From Candidatus Parendomicrobium reticulitermitis (GTDB lineage Bacteria > Elusimicrobiota > Endomicrobiia > Endomicrobiales > Endomicrobiaceae), in assembly GCA_031287095.1 (NCBI GenBank), contig JAITTG010000002.1:1-61034 (forward strand): 61,034 nt of DNA, read 5' to 3'. The translations under genes were made by a program, and so were the position numbers. The notes under the pieces are model-generated. The model was not told where the DNA came from. It ran no database searches and saw only the letters and a program-made list of their open reading frames with translations. This document shows positions 25,785 to 34,592 of this stretch, piece after piece (position 1 is the first letter of the stretch; each line of letters opens with the position of its first letter).

Positions 25785-26094
25785 TTTTCCCCTGATGAGA
25801 CGCTTATAATTCATCAAATGCCTTTAATCCGCCGCCTGCAAACTTGACCCATAGGCGACATAATCGCGAGCCGCAGGCGGCGGCAAAGAGTTTAGTTAAT
25901 CAGCGTTTCCTAATGATATTTAACAGAATTTTGGCTTTTCAACAAAATAATTGCGCCGGCATTGCCGACACAATTATATATGAGCCATATATTTATGTTT
26001 ATACTTGAAGCGGATTGATTTTATCAGTTTTATATTTTATTTCAAAATAATGTTTTTCATTATAAGATTAGTTAGGATTTGTTATAATTGAACT
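25785..26094. repeat. Spacer with inverted repeat and divergent promoters
   Basis: An inverted repeat (gccgcctgc near 25831 and gcaggcggcggc near 25874) forms a long hairpin with repeat-family sequence (aacttgacccataggcg) inside. It is followed by the agttaatcagcgttt motif. The AT-rich right part carries the extended -10 element of the next gene. Confidence 0.6.
26080..26088 (+). promoter_or_regulatory. Extended -10 promoter, leaderless start
   Basis: TGTTATAAT (TGn plus a perfect TATAAT at 26083-26088) lies 6 nt before the ATG at 26095. Transcription would start at or next to the A of the ATG. No Shine-Dalgarno site is present, which fits a leaderless mRNA. Confidence 0.6.
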
Positions 26095-27108
26095 ATGAGA
26101 AAAATATATTTAATTGTCATTGTCAATCTTGCTTTTGTTTCTCAAATCTTTGCCAAAGCCGCGCCCACCCTGCCTAATAGTTATGATGGAGGGTATATAT
26201 CGGCGCGCTCTATGGCTATGGGCGGCGCGGCAACCGGCTTGAAAAAGAGCAGGGAAGCGTATTTTTATAATCCCGCCTCTTTGGCAAATATGCAAGGCGG
26301 CGCTTTTGAAGCAGGTTATTTTTGGATAGACAAAAACAGAGACGGCGAGGTTTTGCCAAGCGGATTGACTTCGGCTATTGTTATTTCAGAGTCGGCGTCA
26401 ATTTCTTGGAATAATTTATCGGATTATTCGTATAAAACAATTGAATCTAACGGCAGCCGTCAAAACAAAGAAGCCGTTGTGAGCGCCGTAACAATTGCTA
26501 TGGCAAATCTTTCTGGAATGGGAAATAGAGCAGATGCGGATAAGACGCAAAAAAGAAACAAAAATCAAACTATTATAGGTTCAGCTCTTACATATTTATA
26601 TGCAAGAGGGGCTGATTCTTATATCAATACAGATGCAAATAAATCAAACGCAAATACGGCTTCAGGCAACGGGTTTTCTTATGATTTATCTTTTTTAGCG
26701 CCGCTTTCCAACGCTTTATCTATCGGGCTTAATTTGAAAAACATTGTCGGCTTTATGTTTTGGAATGGTTATGATAGAGAGCAATTGCCTTTTTCAATCC
26801 GAGCAGGTCTTGGATATGAGTATAAATGGCTGACTATAGCCTTTGATTGGGATAAAAGATATTATCGCTTTACCGATATGAAAGGCGAATTTTTCCATCT
26901 CGGCATAGAGCAATTTATGAATTCTTTTTTTGCCTTGCGTATTGGTTTTATATCAAGAACAAATTTGGACAAAAACTCTCTCGTATATACCTATGGTTTT
27001 GGACTTAAAATAAAAAATTATGAAATATCCGGCGCTTTAGAGCATAATGACATATTCGGCTCTAATGCGGACAAATACCTAATATCAGTCGGTATGGCTA
27101 TAGATTAA
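26095..27108 (+). CDS. PorV/UPF0164-like outer-membrane protein
   Basis: This 337-residue exported protein has a signal peptide (MRKIYLIVIVNLAFVSQIFA) and the hallmark opening of FadL-like PorV/UPF0164 barrels: SARSMAMGGAATGL...AYFYNPASLA. The rest alternates strands and turns (SIGLNLKNIVGFMFW, AGLGYEYKWLTIAFDWD, YGFGLKIKNYEISGALEH), ending in LISVGMAID. Its function is unknown; family members are surface or secretion-associated barrels. There is no Shine-Dalgarno site and an extended -10 lies 6 nt upstream, so the message is probably leaderless. Confidence 0.75.
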   Translation: MRKIYLIVIVNLAFVSQIFAKAAPTLPNSYDGGYISARSMAMGGAATGLKKSREAYFYNPASLANMQGGAFEAGYFWIDKNRDGEVLPSGLTSAIVISESASISWNNLSDYSYKTIESNGSRQNKEAVVSAVTIAMANLSGMGNRADADKTQKRNKNQTIIGSALTYLYARGADSYINTDANKSNANTASGNGFSYDLSFLAPLSNALSIGLNLKNIVGFMFWNGYDREQLPFSIRAGLGYEYKWLTIAFDWDKRYYRFTDMKGEFFHLGIEQFMNSFFALRIGFISRTNLDKNSLVYTYGFGLKIKNYEISGALEHNDIFGSNADKYLISVGMAID

Positions 27109-27171
27109 GTTGTCCGCCGCCGCTTGCGGGCTTGACCCGCAATAACTGATAGAGAAATTTGGGACAAAAAA

Positions 27172-28632
27172 ATGGAAAAACTAAAACAATCTTTAACTTA
27201 TCTAAACGAAAACGATATGAAATTGGTCAAAAAGGCTTTTGAATACGCTTCTTACGCCCATTCTTATCAAACAAGAGTTTCCGGCGCGCCTTATATGGAG
27301 CATCTTCTCTGCGTCGCCCAGAATTTGACAGAATTAAGAATGGACAGCGCCACTATAGCCGCCGCTCTTTTGCACGATGTTTTAGAAGACACTTTGGTTG
27401 TGGAAAAAGAATTGATAGATGAATTTGGAATCGAAATCGTTTCTCTTGTTACGGGCGTGACAAAACTCAATAAATATCAATTTGACGACGCTATCGCCGC
27501 CCAAGCCAATAATTGGCGTAAAATGCTGCTTGCCGTAGTCAAAGATATAAGGGTGATTATCATAAAGCTTGCCGACCGCCTTCACAATATGCGCACTTTA
27601 AAATTTATGCCGCCCGACAAACAAAAAATAATAGCCAATGAATCCCTTACTCTATACGCTCCCTTCGCGCATAGATTAGGCATTTATAATTGGAAAGACG
27701 AACTTGAAGATTTGGCTTTTGAGATTTTAAATCCCGAACAATATCATCATATAAAAGCGCAGTGGGATAAGCGTTCTGAAATCAATATGAAAAATCTCAC
27801 GGAAGTTGCGGAGCAGTTAAAAGTAAAATTACAAGCGGCAAAAATTTCTTTTAGAATTTTTGCCCGCCCAAAAACTCTCTACGGCATATATAAAAAAATG
27901 GAAAGGCAGAACAAACCTTTTTCCGCTATTGAGGACTTATTCGGCATGAGAGTAATTACAGACACAGTGGAACATTGCTATGAGATTTTGAGTTTAATCA
28001 ATTCCAATTTCAAACCTCTTGAAGGCTCTTTTACCGACTATATAAATCAGCCGAAAGCCAATATGTATCAATCCCTGCACATAACGGTAGTATCCGATAA
28101 GAACTCTATTGTTGAAATTCAAATAAGGACTGAAGAAATGCACAGAAGGGCTGAATTTGGCGTAGCTGCGCATTGGCGCTATAAAAGAGTAGCCGACGGC
28201 GATATAGAGAAAGGTTCAAAAAAGGCTTCAGAAGAAGACAAACTTGATTGGTTAAAACAATTTTTACAAGGACAGCATGAAAATGACAATGATTCTTTAG
28301 AATTTTTGGACTCTTTAAAAAGCGAATGCAATTTTGAGCAGATTTTTGTTTTTACTCCAATAAAGCAAGTGATTAAACTTCCGCTTGGCGCAACCGCTTT
28401 AGATTTCGCCTATGCCATACATTCAGATATAGGCGACGCTTGTATGGGAGCAAAAGTTAACGGCAAAATGGCTACTATCAGCGCGAAATTGAAAACAGGC
28501 GATGTATGTGAAATCATCACAAGAAAAAATATTAAACCCACAGCAAATTGGCTTGATTTCGCCGTAAGTCACGCGGCAAGGTCAAGAATAAGAAAGTTTT
28601 TAAGAGAAAATGCGCCATCATTGCGGGCTTGA
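27172..28632 (+). CDS. relA: RelA/SpoT (p)ppGpp synthetase-hydrolase, C-terminally truncated
   Basis: This stringent-response enzyme makes and degrades (p)ppGpp. The HD hydrolase domain (about 25-170) keeps HDVLEDT and RLHNMRTL. The synthetase domain (about 225-335) keeps RPKTLYGIYKKM, DLFGMRVI, YQSLH and EIQIRTEEMHRRAEFG. A TGS domain follows (about 385-445). The protein stops at 486 residues, whereas the family usually has 700-780. The helical, Zn-finger and ACT domains that sense the ribosome are absent. The last codons and the TGA come from a palindromic repeat (tcattgcgggcttga), so the truncation coincides with a repeat insertion. Confidence 0.92.
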   Translation: MEKLKQSLTYLNENDMKLVKKAFEYASYAHSYQTRVSGAPYMEHLLCVAQNLTELRMDSATIAAALLHDVLEDTLVVEKELIDEFGIEIVSLVTGVTKLNKYQFDDAIAAQANNWRKMLLAVVKDIRVIIIKLADRLHNMRTLKFMPPDKQKIIANESLTLYAPFAHRLGIYNWKDELEDLAFEILNPEQYHHIKAQWDKRSEINMKNLTEVAEQLKVKLQAAKISFRIFARPKTLYGIYKKMERQNKPFSAIEDLFGMRVITDTVEHCYEILSLINSNFKPLEGSFTDYINQPKANMYQSLHITVVSDKNSIVEIQIRTEEMHRRAEFGVAAHWRYKRVADGDIEKGSKKASEEDKLDWLKQFLQGQHENDNDSLEFLDSLKSECNFEQIFVFTPIKQVIKLPLGATALDFAYAIHSDIGDACMGAKVNGKMATISAKLKTGDVCEIITRKNIKPTANWLDFAVSHAARSRIRKFLRENAPSLRA

Positions 28633-28645
28633 CCCGCAATCTCCG
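28616..28645. repeat. Palindromic repeat supplying the RelA/SpoT stop
   Basis: A copy of tcattgcgggcttgacccgc followed by aatctcc. The TGA inside it (28630-28632) ends the upstream gene. No remnant of the missing RelA domains is seen downstream as far as the terminator. Confidence 0.85.
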
Positions 28646-28791
28646 TTCTTATTAGTTGTGCGTCCTACGGCAATATGCAGGTTCAACTCCGCTACAAGGC
28701 GGACAATGACAAGATACCAAGCAAACCTCTCGCCTTGCGCTTAAATTATATTTTATCCGTTTTTTCAGTGAATTGATGACGATAAGAGCAA

Positions 28792-28837
28792 ACAAAAAAC
28801 AGCCTCGCTCGTATAATACGAGCGAGGCTGTTTTTTG
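28792..28837. terminator. Bidirectional terminator
   Basis: A perfect stem of about 15 bp (cagcctcgctcgtat paired with its complement, 28801-28831) is flanked by an A-run and a T-run. It serves the plus-strand RelA/SpoT gene and the minus-strand rpmB, which converge here. Confidence 0.92.
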
Positions 28838-28848
28838 ACAGTTAAAAA

Positions 28849-29040
28849 CTAAACCGCCTTCTTTACTTTATTTGACTTTATGCAAGCGGTGCATACATAT
28901 CCGCTTTTTTTCCCGCCGTCAATAATCACATGCAAATTTTGAAGATTCGGTCTAAAAAGTCTTTTTGTCGCTCTATTTGAATGGCTTATTGTATTACCCG
29001 ATGACGACCCTTTCCCGCAAACCATACACTTATATGACAT
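28849..29040 (-). CDS. rpmB: Ribosomal protein bL28
   Basis: This small protein of the 50S subunit is the zinc-type form, with CMVCGKG at the N-terminus and CTACIKS near the C-terminus. Family features [15 protein letters not shown] are intact. It has 63 residues. GGAGG precedes the ATG and a strong terminator follows. Confidence 0.95.
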   Translation of the reverse strand: MSYKCMVCGKGSSSGNTISHSNRATKRLFRPNLQNLHVIIDGGKKSGYVCTACIKSNKVKKAV

Positions 29041-29726
29041 TTTTTCCTCCCGTTCATATTGATTTCAAGACGCGCGGAGTGTATAAAATTAAAGTCTCTT
29101 TTGCAATAAAGCCGACATATAAAAATAGACGGACACTATTATTATGCGCGTATCGCAGCGACGCGTTTGAATCCCGCAGACGACGAAGCCGCTGTTGAAC
29201 GGTGGTGACAAAGACAAAAACGGCAACCGCTTCTCGCAAAGGGCGCAAGGTTTGATACTGCAAAGAATGCAAAACAACAAAAACAAACCCGCCCGCTGGA
29301 CGAACGGTGAACCCAAACGGGAGACAGTAAAGAATAAACGACGAATGACAAAACCAAGCAAACAACAGTTAGAAAAGAGAAAAGACAGCAACGACAAATC
29401 TCGCTTTGCGTCCACCCTCACTCTACCTTCTCCCATCAAGGGAGAGGGGAATGACTTCTAAAATTGGCGGCTGAGATACTTTGGCGTATGATATGGAAAC
29501 TATTAACTCAATTTGTAATGGCAAGCGAGTTTCAAACCCGCCAAAATTGTCAGTCATTAAAGGCAAGGGTTTGAAATAGAATTTTATCCCATGGATTCTA
29601 ATTCTATGACTTCGCACAGAATGGCAGACAATGTCTATACTCTCATGCTTTTTATACATTAGTTATGCAAGAGGTCTATTTAAAATGACGCCGAAAAAAT
29701 AATTTTATATTAGGAACGAGGTTTTT
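29041..29726. repeat. Long repeat-filled spacer
   Basis: No gene is seen. The stretch holds a gaacggtgaacccaaacggg...gaataaacgacgaatgac block at about 29304-29350 (also at 38872-38915 and, inverted, at 58880-58945). It also has gagaaaagacagcaacg (29378), a palindrome-like agggagagggg segment, a GCGAGTTTCAAACCCGC copy (29523-29542), and one end of the inverted-repeat element (about 29600-29675). Several overlapping frames here are repeat-derived and lack ribosome-binding sites. Confidence 0.7.
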
Positions 29727-29735
29727 TGCTATAAT
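29727..29735 (+). promoter_or_regulatory. Extended -10 promoter of serS
   Basis: TGCTATAAT (perfect TATAAT at 29730-29735 with upstream TGn). No good -35 is visible, as expected for an extended -10 promoter. The predicted leader of about 85 nt contains a GCGGGTTTGAAACCCGC palindrome (29755-29785). Confidence 0.55.
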
Positions 29736-29825
29736 CCTCACGCTTTATTATTTCGTAGGGGCGGGTTTGAAACCCGCCCGCCATTACGAAATGCAAACAC
29801 CAAACTATGGAAAAAGGAGATATAT

Positions 29826-31100
29826 ATGTTAGACATCAAATTTATTAGAACAAATTTAGAAAGCGTGAAAAAATCTTTATTATTAAGAAATCAAAATATT
29901 GATTTTAAAACGCTTTTAGACCTTGATGATGAAAGAAAAGTATTGATTGCCGAAACTGAGCAATTGAGAAATATCAGAAATAAAGATTCTGAAAAAATTG
30001 CGGTTTTAAAAAGAAAAGGCGAAGAGCCTTCTGATGGAATGATGAGCCAAATCAATAAGATGAGAACTGATATTCAAGAAAAAGAGAAACAACTGACAGA
30101 AATAGAGCTAAAAATAGAAAATCTTTTATTGTTTATCCCAAATATCCCTGATGAAAGCGTTCCGAAGGGAAAAGATGAAACATTTAATAAAATAGTAAAA
30201 GTCATAGGCGAGCCTCCAAAATTTGATTTTCAACCGAAACCTCATTGGGAAATAGGAGAAAAATTAGGTATTCTTGATTTTGCGACCGCGTCTAAAATAT
30301 CGGGTCCGCGTTTTGTCATATTTAAAAACAAAGGCTGCGTTTTGGAAAGAGCGATTATAAATTTCTTTTTGGATATGCACAAAGAAAAAGGGTATCAAGA
30401 AATATCCACGCCTTATATGGTCAATTCCGTTTCTATGCGCGGCACGGGACAATTGCCGAAATTTGTAGAAGAGGCTTTCAAATGTTCGCAAGACGATTTA
30501 TATCTTATTCCGACGGCGGAAGTCCCTGTGACAAATATATATAGAGATTGCGTTTTGGAGGAAAAAAGTCTTCCGCAAAAATTCGTTTCTTATTCGGCTT
30601 GTTTTAGAAGAGAGGCGGGCGCTTATGGAAAAGATACAAGAGGACTCATAAGAAATCATCAATTTGATAAAGTGGAACTCGTAAAATTCGCTAACCCGCA
30701 AAGCTCTATGGAAGAACTTGAATCTCTTGTTAAAGATGCGGGCGCGGTTTTAGAAAAGTTGGGTCTTGCTTACCGCATTTCTTTGCTTAGTTGCGGCGAC
30801 ATGGGATTTTCTTCTTCTAAAACTTATGATTTAGAAGTTTGGCTGCCTGCGGAAAATACATATAGAGAAATTTCTTCTTGTTCTAATTTCAAAGATTTTC
30901 AAGCGCGTAGAATGAATATAAAAATGAAATCAGCCGACGGCAAAAAGAGAGAATTGCTCCATACGCTAAACGGCTCGGGAGTAGCGGTTGGAAGAACTTT
31001 TGTCGCCATATTAGAAAACTATCAACAATCTGACGGCTCTGTAATAATTCCCGAAGCGCTAAGAAAATATACGGGCTTTGATATTATCAAGGCAAAATAA
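29826..31100 (+). CDS. serS: Seryl-tRNA synthetase
   Basis: This class II synthetase charges tRNA-Ser. The N-terminal coiled-coil arm (about 30-105) that grips the long variable arm of tRNA-Ser is followed by the catalytic core. Motif 2 reads [20 protein letters not shown] and motif 3 reads [26 protein letters not shown] is also present. The length, 424 residues, is normal. The ribosome-binding site is AAGGAG. A substrate tRNA gene lies at 33424-33510. Confidence 0.96.
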   Translation: MLDIKFIRTNLESVKKSLLLRNQNIDFKTLLDLDDERKVLIAETEQLRNIRNKDSEKIAVLKRKGEEPSDGMMSQINKMRTDIQEKEKQLTEIELKIENLLLFIPNIPDESVPKGKDETFNKIVKVIGEPPKFDFQPKPHWEIGEKLGILDFATASKISGPRFVIFKNKGCVLERAIINFFLDMHKEKGYQEISTPYMVNSVSMRGTGQLPKFVEEAFKCSQDDLYLIPTAEVPVTNIYRDCVLEEKSLPQKFVSYSACFRREAGAYGKDTRGLIRNHQFDKVELVKFANPQSSMEELESLVKDAGAVLEKLGLAYRISLLSCGDMGFSSSKTYDLEVWLPAENTYREISSCSNFKDFQARRMNIKMKSADGKKRELLHTLNGSGVAVGRTFVAILENYQQSDGSVIIPEALRKYTGFDIIKAK

Positions 31101-31102
31101 AA

Positions 31103-31207
31103 TAGACCTTTTGCGCAACCGACGCATAAAAATAGATGGACAATCTCTGTTAGCGCGCAATATCTACACTCTTACATTCTTTATATATCAGTTATGCAAA
31201 AGGTCTA
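31103..31207. repeat. MITE-like element with 12-bp terminal inverted repeats
   Basis: The ends tagaccttttgc (31103-31114) and gcaaaaggtcta (31196-31207) are exact inverted copies bounding a 105-bp non-coding unit. Related sequence occurs at 1754-1893, 1008-1074, 29600-29675 and 45446-45481. No transposase is seen, so it would need to be mobilised in trans. Confidence 0.8.
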
Positions 31208-31225
31208 ATCTAATTATGCAGGCAT

Positions 31226-31267
31226 AAAAAAAGACTCGGAACTTTTTTCAAGTTCCGAGTCTTTTTT
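31226..31267. terminator. Bidirectional terminator
   Basis: A stem of at least 13 bp (gactcggaactt paired with aagttccgagtc) is flanked by A- and T-runs. It separates the convergent serS and the small Lys-rich gene. Confidence 0.92.
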
Positions 31268-31276
31268 ATTACACGC

Positions 31277-31354
31277 TTATTTTTTCTTTTTCTTCGCCGC
31301 CGCTTTCTTCTTAGGCGCTGCTTTCTTCTTAACTACTTTCTTTTTGGCTGCCAT
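31277..31354 (-). CDS. 25-residue Lys/Ala-rich histone-tail-like peptide
   Basis: A short gene with a good ribosome-binding site (AAAGGAGAACAAAAC before ATG) and a strong terminator just after it. It encodes only Met, Ala, Lys, Val and one Pro, with AAKKKVV, KKKAAPKKKAAAKK and a closing Lys run. The composition matches the DNA-binding tails of histone H1/Hc1-like proteins. It could condense nucleic acid, but with 25 residues it has no fold. Because both translation and termination signals fit so tightly, I regard it as real. Confidence 0.6.
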   Translation of the reverse strand: MAAKKKVVKKKAAPKKKAAAKKKKK

Positions 31355-31489
31355 GTTTTGTTCTCCTTTTTTAGCCCGTAGGCTTTTTCTCTCCCGCCCT
31401 TGATATACAAGGGATTTACTAAAGCGCGCGTATTATAATAAATGAAATTAAAAAAAACAAATTTTTTATTTTTCAGCCGCAAAAAATTT

Positions 31490-32284
31490 TCATTTTAAAT
31501 CCGACGGTTGTTCTCTCGGAGGCAATTTGATGCTTTTTAATCCGAACAATCCAGAGATGATCGCGCCTACAAAATAAATCGCCCATATATAAGTGTAATA
31601 TCTTCCAATAGCCACGGCTAAGCCGGCTATGATAAAAGAACTTGCAAAAACTATTAAACTAATTTCAAGATATTTCCATTTTGTCGGCATCAAATTATAA
31701 ACATTAGCGAGAGTATAATTGTGCCTTCTGTGCTTTATATACGCTACAGATAACAAGAAAAATCCCACGGGAGAAACAAATTGACATATCAAATGTATCG
31801 CTATCAATTGAAACGGCGCGGCGCCTTCAGAAAACCATACTGCGTCATGAATATCAAATAACGCGCCCGAATAAATGATTTGCGAAGAAGTCGCAACCGC
31901 AGTATTTATCAAAACAAAAACTACCGCCATAAGAACAGCGACGACATAAGCGGCAAATTTAGACGAGTTTGGCGCGCCGCTTTGCGCGGGAACCCAATGA
32001 AAAATCGCAACAAGGATTGACGGAGCGATAATCGCCATCAAAAAGAATTGGCGTATGCAGTTGATTATGACGGGCATTGGATAAGGTCCTAATATATTTT
32101 GCAAAGGACGGGTTATAAAATAAATTCCAAACAAAATAAAAGCGGTTTCAAGTTTTCTAAAACCTATTTCTCCAAACATCAGCGCTCTAAATTTGCTTGT
32201 CCTTTTTACTTCATAAGCCATAAAAAAATATACAAGCCCCGCAATCATAGGGAGAAAAAGCGTAATTAAAATGTCTGAATTCAT
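31490..32284 (-). CDS. Unknown polytopic membrane protein
   Basis: This 264-residue protein has about seven hydrophobic segments (starting ILITLFLPMIAGLVYFFMAY, then LETAFILFGIYFI, FFLMAIIAPSILVAIF, YVVAVLMAVVFVLI, and others). Short charged loops separate them, and the tail is basic then acidic (KLPPREQPSDLK). The layout recalls the seven-segment sensor part of some signalling proteins, but no kinase or cyclase domain follows. The ATG overlaps the folD stop by 4 nt, so the two are co-expressed. I do not recognise the family. Confidence 0.7.
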   Translation of the reverse strand: MNSDILITLFLPMIAGLVYFFMAYEVKRTSKFRALMFGEIGFRKLETAFILFGIYFITRPLQNILGPYPMPVIINCIRQFFLMAIIAPSILVAIFHWVPAQSGAPNSSKFAAYVVAVLMAVVFVLINTAVATSSQIIYSGALFDIHDAVWFSEGAAPFQLIAIHLICQFVSPVGFFLLSVAYIKHRRHNYTLANVYNLMPTKWKYLEISLIVFASSFIIAGLAVAIGRYYTYIWAIYFVGAIISGLFGLKSIKLPPREQPSDLK

Positions 32285-33147
32285 AAATTCCTCCTATATG
32301 CTTTCAAAGTATTTTCTAAAAGCATTGCTATTGTCATCGGACCTACTCCTCCCGGAACGGGAGTGATTTTTATATTCATATCTTTGACGCTGTCAAAATC
32401 AATGTCTCCGACAAGACCGTTTTCAGTTCTGTTTATGCCGACATCAATCACAGCCGCGCCGTCTTTTATAAAATCTTTATTTATAAATTGGGGTTTGCCG
32501 ACGGCGGTTATAAGAATATCCGCGCTTTTGCACAATTCTTTTAAATTTTTTGTTTTGGAGTGAGCCATAATCACAGTAGCGTCATTTGCAAGCAAAAGCA
32601 AAGACGCGGGCTTTCCGACAAGATTTGAACGCCCGGCTACGACCGCTGTTTTCCCCGCAATTTCTATATCTGACTTTTGTAATAATCTTATGATGCCTGT
32701 AGGCGTGCATGAGGTCAAAACATTATTTTGAGAGATTTCTTTTTGACTTTTAAAAAGAGTCAAAAGCCCCGCATTAAATGGATGAAGTCCATCGGCGTCT
32801 TTATTTGGACTTATGGCATTTATACACTCCTGCTCAGTTTGAGCATCGGAAAAAGGCAATTGAAGCAAAATTGCGCTGATTTTAGGGTTTATATTCAATT
32901 GGTTTATTAAATTTATAATTTCTTCTTTACTTGAATTAGATTTGAGATTGTGATGAACTGATTTGACGCCGCATTCTTGGCAGGCTTTGATTTTTGAATT
33001 GATATAAACTCGGCTTGCTGGATTTTCTCCCACCAAAATTGTAGCAAGACAAGGAACGGAATTTGTTTTAAATTTTATTTGCTCAACTTTTTCTTTTATC
33101 TCGCTTCTTATATCATTAGCAATTTTTTTCCCATCTATTAAAATCAT
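32281..33147 (-). CDS. folD: Methylenetetrahydrofolate dehydrogenase/cyclohydrolase
   Basis: This bifunctional one-carbon enzyme interconverts methylene-, methenyl- and formyl-tetrahydrofolate. Family motifs: ILVGENPASRVYINSKIKAC with the catalytic Tyr/Lys, QLPFSDAQTEQECINAISP, DADGLHPFN, VVAGRSNLVGKPAS and PVPGGVGPMTIAMLLENT. The length, 288 residues, is normal. AAGGA lies before the ATG. It supplies formyl donors to purine synthesis, which is encoded nearby. Confidence 0.95.
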   Translation of the reverse strand: MILIDGKKIANDIRSEIKEKVEQIKFKTNSVPCLATILVGENPASRVYINSKIKACQECGVKSVHHNLKSNSSKEEIINLINQLNINPKISAILLQLPFSDAQTEQECINAISPNKDADGLHPFNAGLLTLFKSQKEISQNNVLTSCTPTGIIRLLQKSDIEIAGKTAVVAGRSNLVGKPASLLLLANDATVIMAHSKTKNLKELCKSADILITAVGKPQFINKDFIKDGAAVIDVGINRTENGLVGDIDFDSVKDMNIKITPVPGGVGPMTIAMLLENTLKAYRRNL

Positions 33148-33176
33148 TTTAAATCCTTTATTTTTTGCATTTTCAT

Positions 33177-33416
33177 AGGATTTTGGGTTTAGACAAGGCG
33201 CTTGCGAGGAAGCTTATATCTTGAAGTGAAGCGAAGCGAAACGCCATATCCGACCGAGCAAGCAACGCGGGATAAACTCAAAAGCCGAAAAACACATTTT
33301 CGCAGGATTTTGAGTTTAGACAAGGCGCTTGCGAGGAAGCGTATATCTTAAAGTGAAGCAAAGCGAAACGCCATATCCGACCGAGCAAGCAACGCAGGAT
33401 AAACTCAAAAGCCGAA
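33177..33416. repeat. 127-bp tandem duplication
   Basis: Two copies (33177-33289 and 33304-33416) with a 127-bp period differ at only a few positions. Within each, gagttta near the start and taaactc near the end are inverted, so each unit can form a long hairpin. The unit sits between folD and the tRNA-Ser gene and is non-coding. Confidence 0.88.
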
Positions 33417-33423
33417 GAAAATG

Positions 33424-33510
33424 CGGAGAGAGAGGGATTTGAACCCCCGATAGCGTTACCGCTATAGTAGTTTTCAAGACTACCGCCTTAAACCGCTCGG
33501 CCATCTCTCC
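33424..33510 (-). tRNA. tRNA-Ser (UGA anticodon)
   Basis: The 87-nt gene folds with a 7-bp acceptor stem (ggagaga/tctctcc), an anticodon arm gtagt-CTTGAAA-actac giving anticodon TGA (codon UCA), a long variable arm (tagcggtaacgcta) typical of serine, and a T-loop ttcaaat. The discriminator is G. CCA is not encoded. Confidence 0.95.
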
Positions 33511-33626
33511 ATGTTTCTTATAACATTTAAAAGCCCCATTTCTTACAGAAATGAGGCTTAAAGCGCGTGGATTGTATCAAAAAATCCCGAGAAAAAACAG
33601 AGAATATAAAAATATCGTCTCTGTCT

Positions 33627-34592
33627 TTATTTTAAAACTTCAGGATTTAAAATATTTCGCGGTTTTTTGCCGGATATCACATCAGCGACATTTTCTATTA
33701 CTTTTCTTTTTAATTCTGCATAAGCCTCTTCGGAATACCAGCCTGCATGAGGAGTTAGAACTACATTATTAAATGAGCATAGCGGATGGTCTTTTGGAAA
33801 AGGCTCTTGCTCAAACACATCAAGACCTGCTCCAAATATGGTTTTATTTTTTAAAGCCTCAACTAACGCTTGGGTATCAATTAATCCTCCGCGCGAAGTA
33901 TTGATTAAAATTGCTCCTTTTTTCATTTTTGTAAAAACAGAAGCGTTAAAAAGATGTTTTGTCGCAGCCGTAAGGGGAGTATGTATTGAGATTATGTCGC
34001 TTTGAGAAAGCAAATCGTCAAAAGATACCGTAGGAATAGCGTCTTTTGTAGTAGTTCCAGGCTTATAAAGAATATCATAACCAATCGCTTCATAGCCTAT
34101 ACCGCGCGCCTTTTTGGCTGTGGTAGATCCTATATTGCCCAAACCAACTACGCCGAAAATTTTTCCAGATATTCTATGCAAGGGTTTCGCTATTTCAAGG
34201 CTATAATGCCCTGTGCGGATTTGATTGTCCAACAATCTTATCCCGCGCGCGACAGATAAAGCGAGAGCGATGGCTTGATCTGCTACTTCTGATATACAAA
34301 AATCTGGAACATTGCAAACCGCCACGCCTTTTGCCGTGATAGACGGAACATCTAAACTGTCAACGCCGACGCCGTATCTTCCGACTACTTTAAGATTTGG
34401 CAAAGCATCTATGACTTTTTTTGTGATAGGAGCATACTGAACGACAATAGCGTCGGCATCTTTTGCCGCTTTGATAACATCATCTTCTGTTTTGCACTGT
34501 AAGGGCATTTCAATAGGAAATCCATATTGAGCCGCCGTCTTCTTTTCAATTTCAATTGAATCATGGTCGCAATCCGTAATGATAATTTTCAT
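33627..34592 (-). CDS. D-2-hydroxyacid dehydrogenase (SerA-like)
   Basis: This NAD-dependent dehydrogenase has 321 residues. The nucleotide-binding motif GVVGLGNIGSTTAKKA and the catalytic triad Arg (INTSRGGLID), Glu (DVFEQEP) and His (LTPHAGWYSEEA) are present. There is no C-terminal ACT domain, so it is the short form. The substrate may be 3-phosphoglycerate, glyoxylate/hydroxypyruvate or another acid. GGAGG precedes the ATG, which overlaps the aroK end by 32 nt. Confidence 0.88.
   Translation of the reverse strand: MKIIITDCDHDSIEIEKKTAAQYGFPIEMPLQCKTEDDVIKAAKDADAIVVQYAPITKKVIDALPNLKVVGRYGVGVDSLDVPSITAKGVAVCNVPDFCISEVADQAIALALSVARGIRLLDNQIRTGHYSLEIAKPLHRISGKIFGVVGLGNIGSTTAKKARGIGYEAIGYDILYKPGTTTKDAIPTVSFDDLLSQSDIISIHTPLTAATKHLFNASVFTKMKKGAILINTSRGGLIDTQALVEALKNKTIFGAGLDVFEQEPFPKDHPLCSFNNVVLTPHAGWYSEEAYAELKRKVIENVADVISGKKPRNILNPEVLK

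Noticed and set aside
29054..29461. Several overlapping frames of 71-116 codons on both strands
   Set aside because: They overlap one another in repeat sequence, have no ribosome-binding sites, and resemble no family beyond repeat translations such as TLPSPIKGEG.
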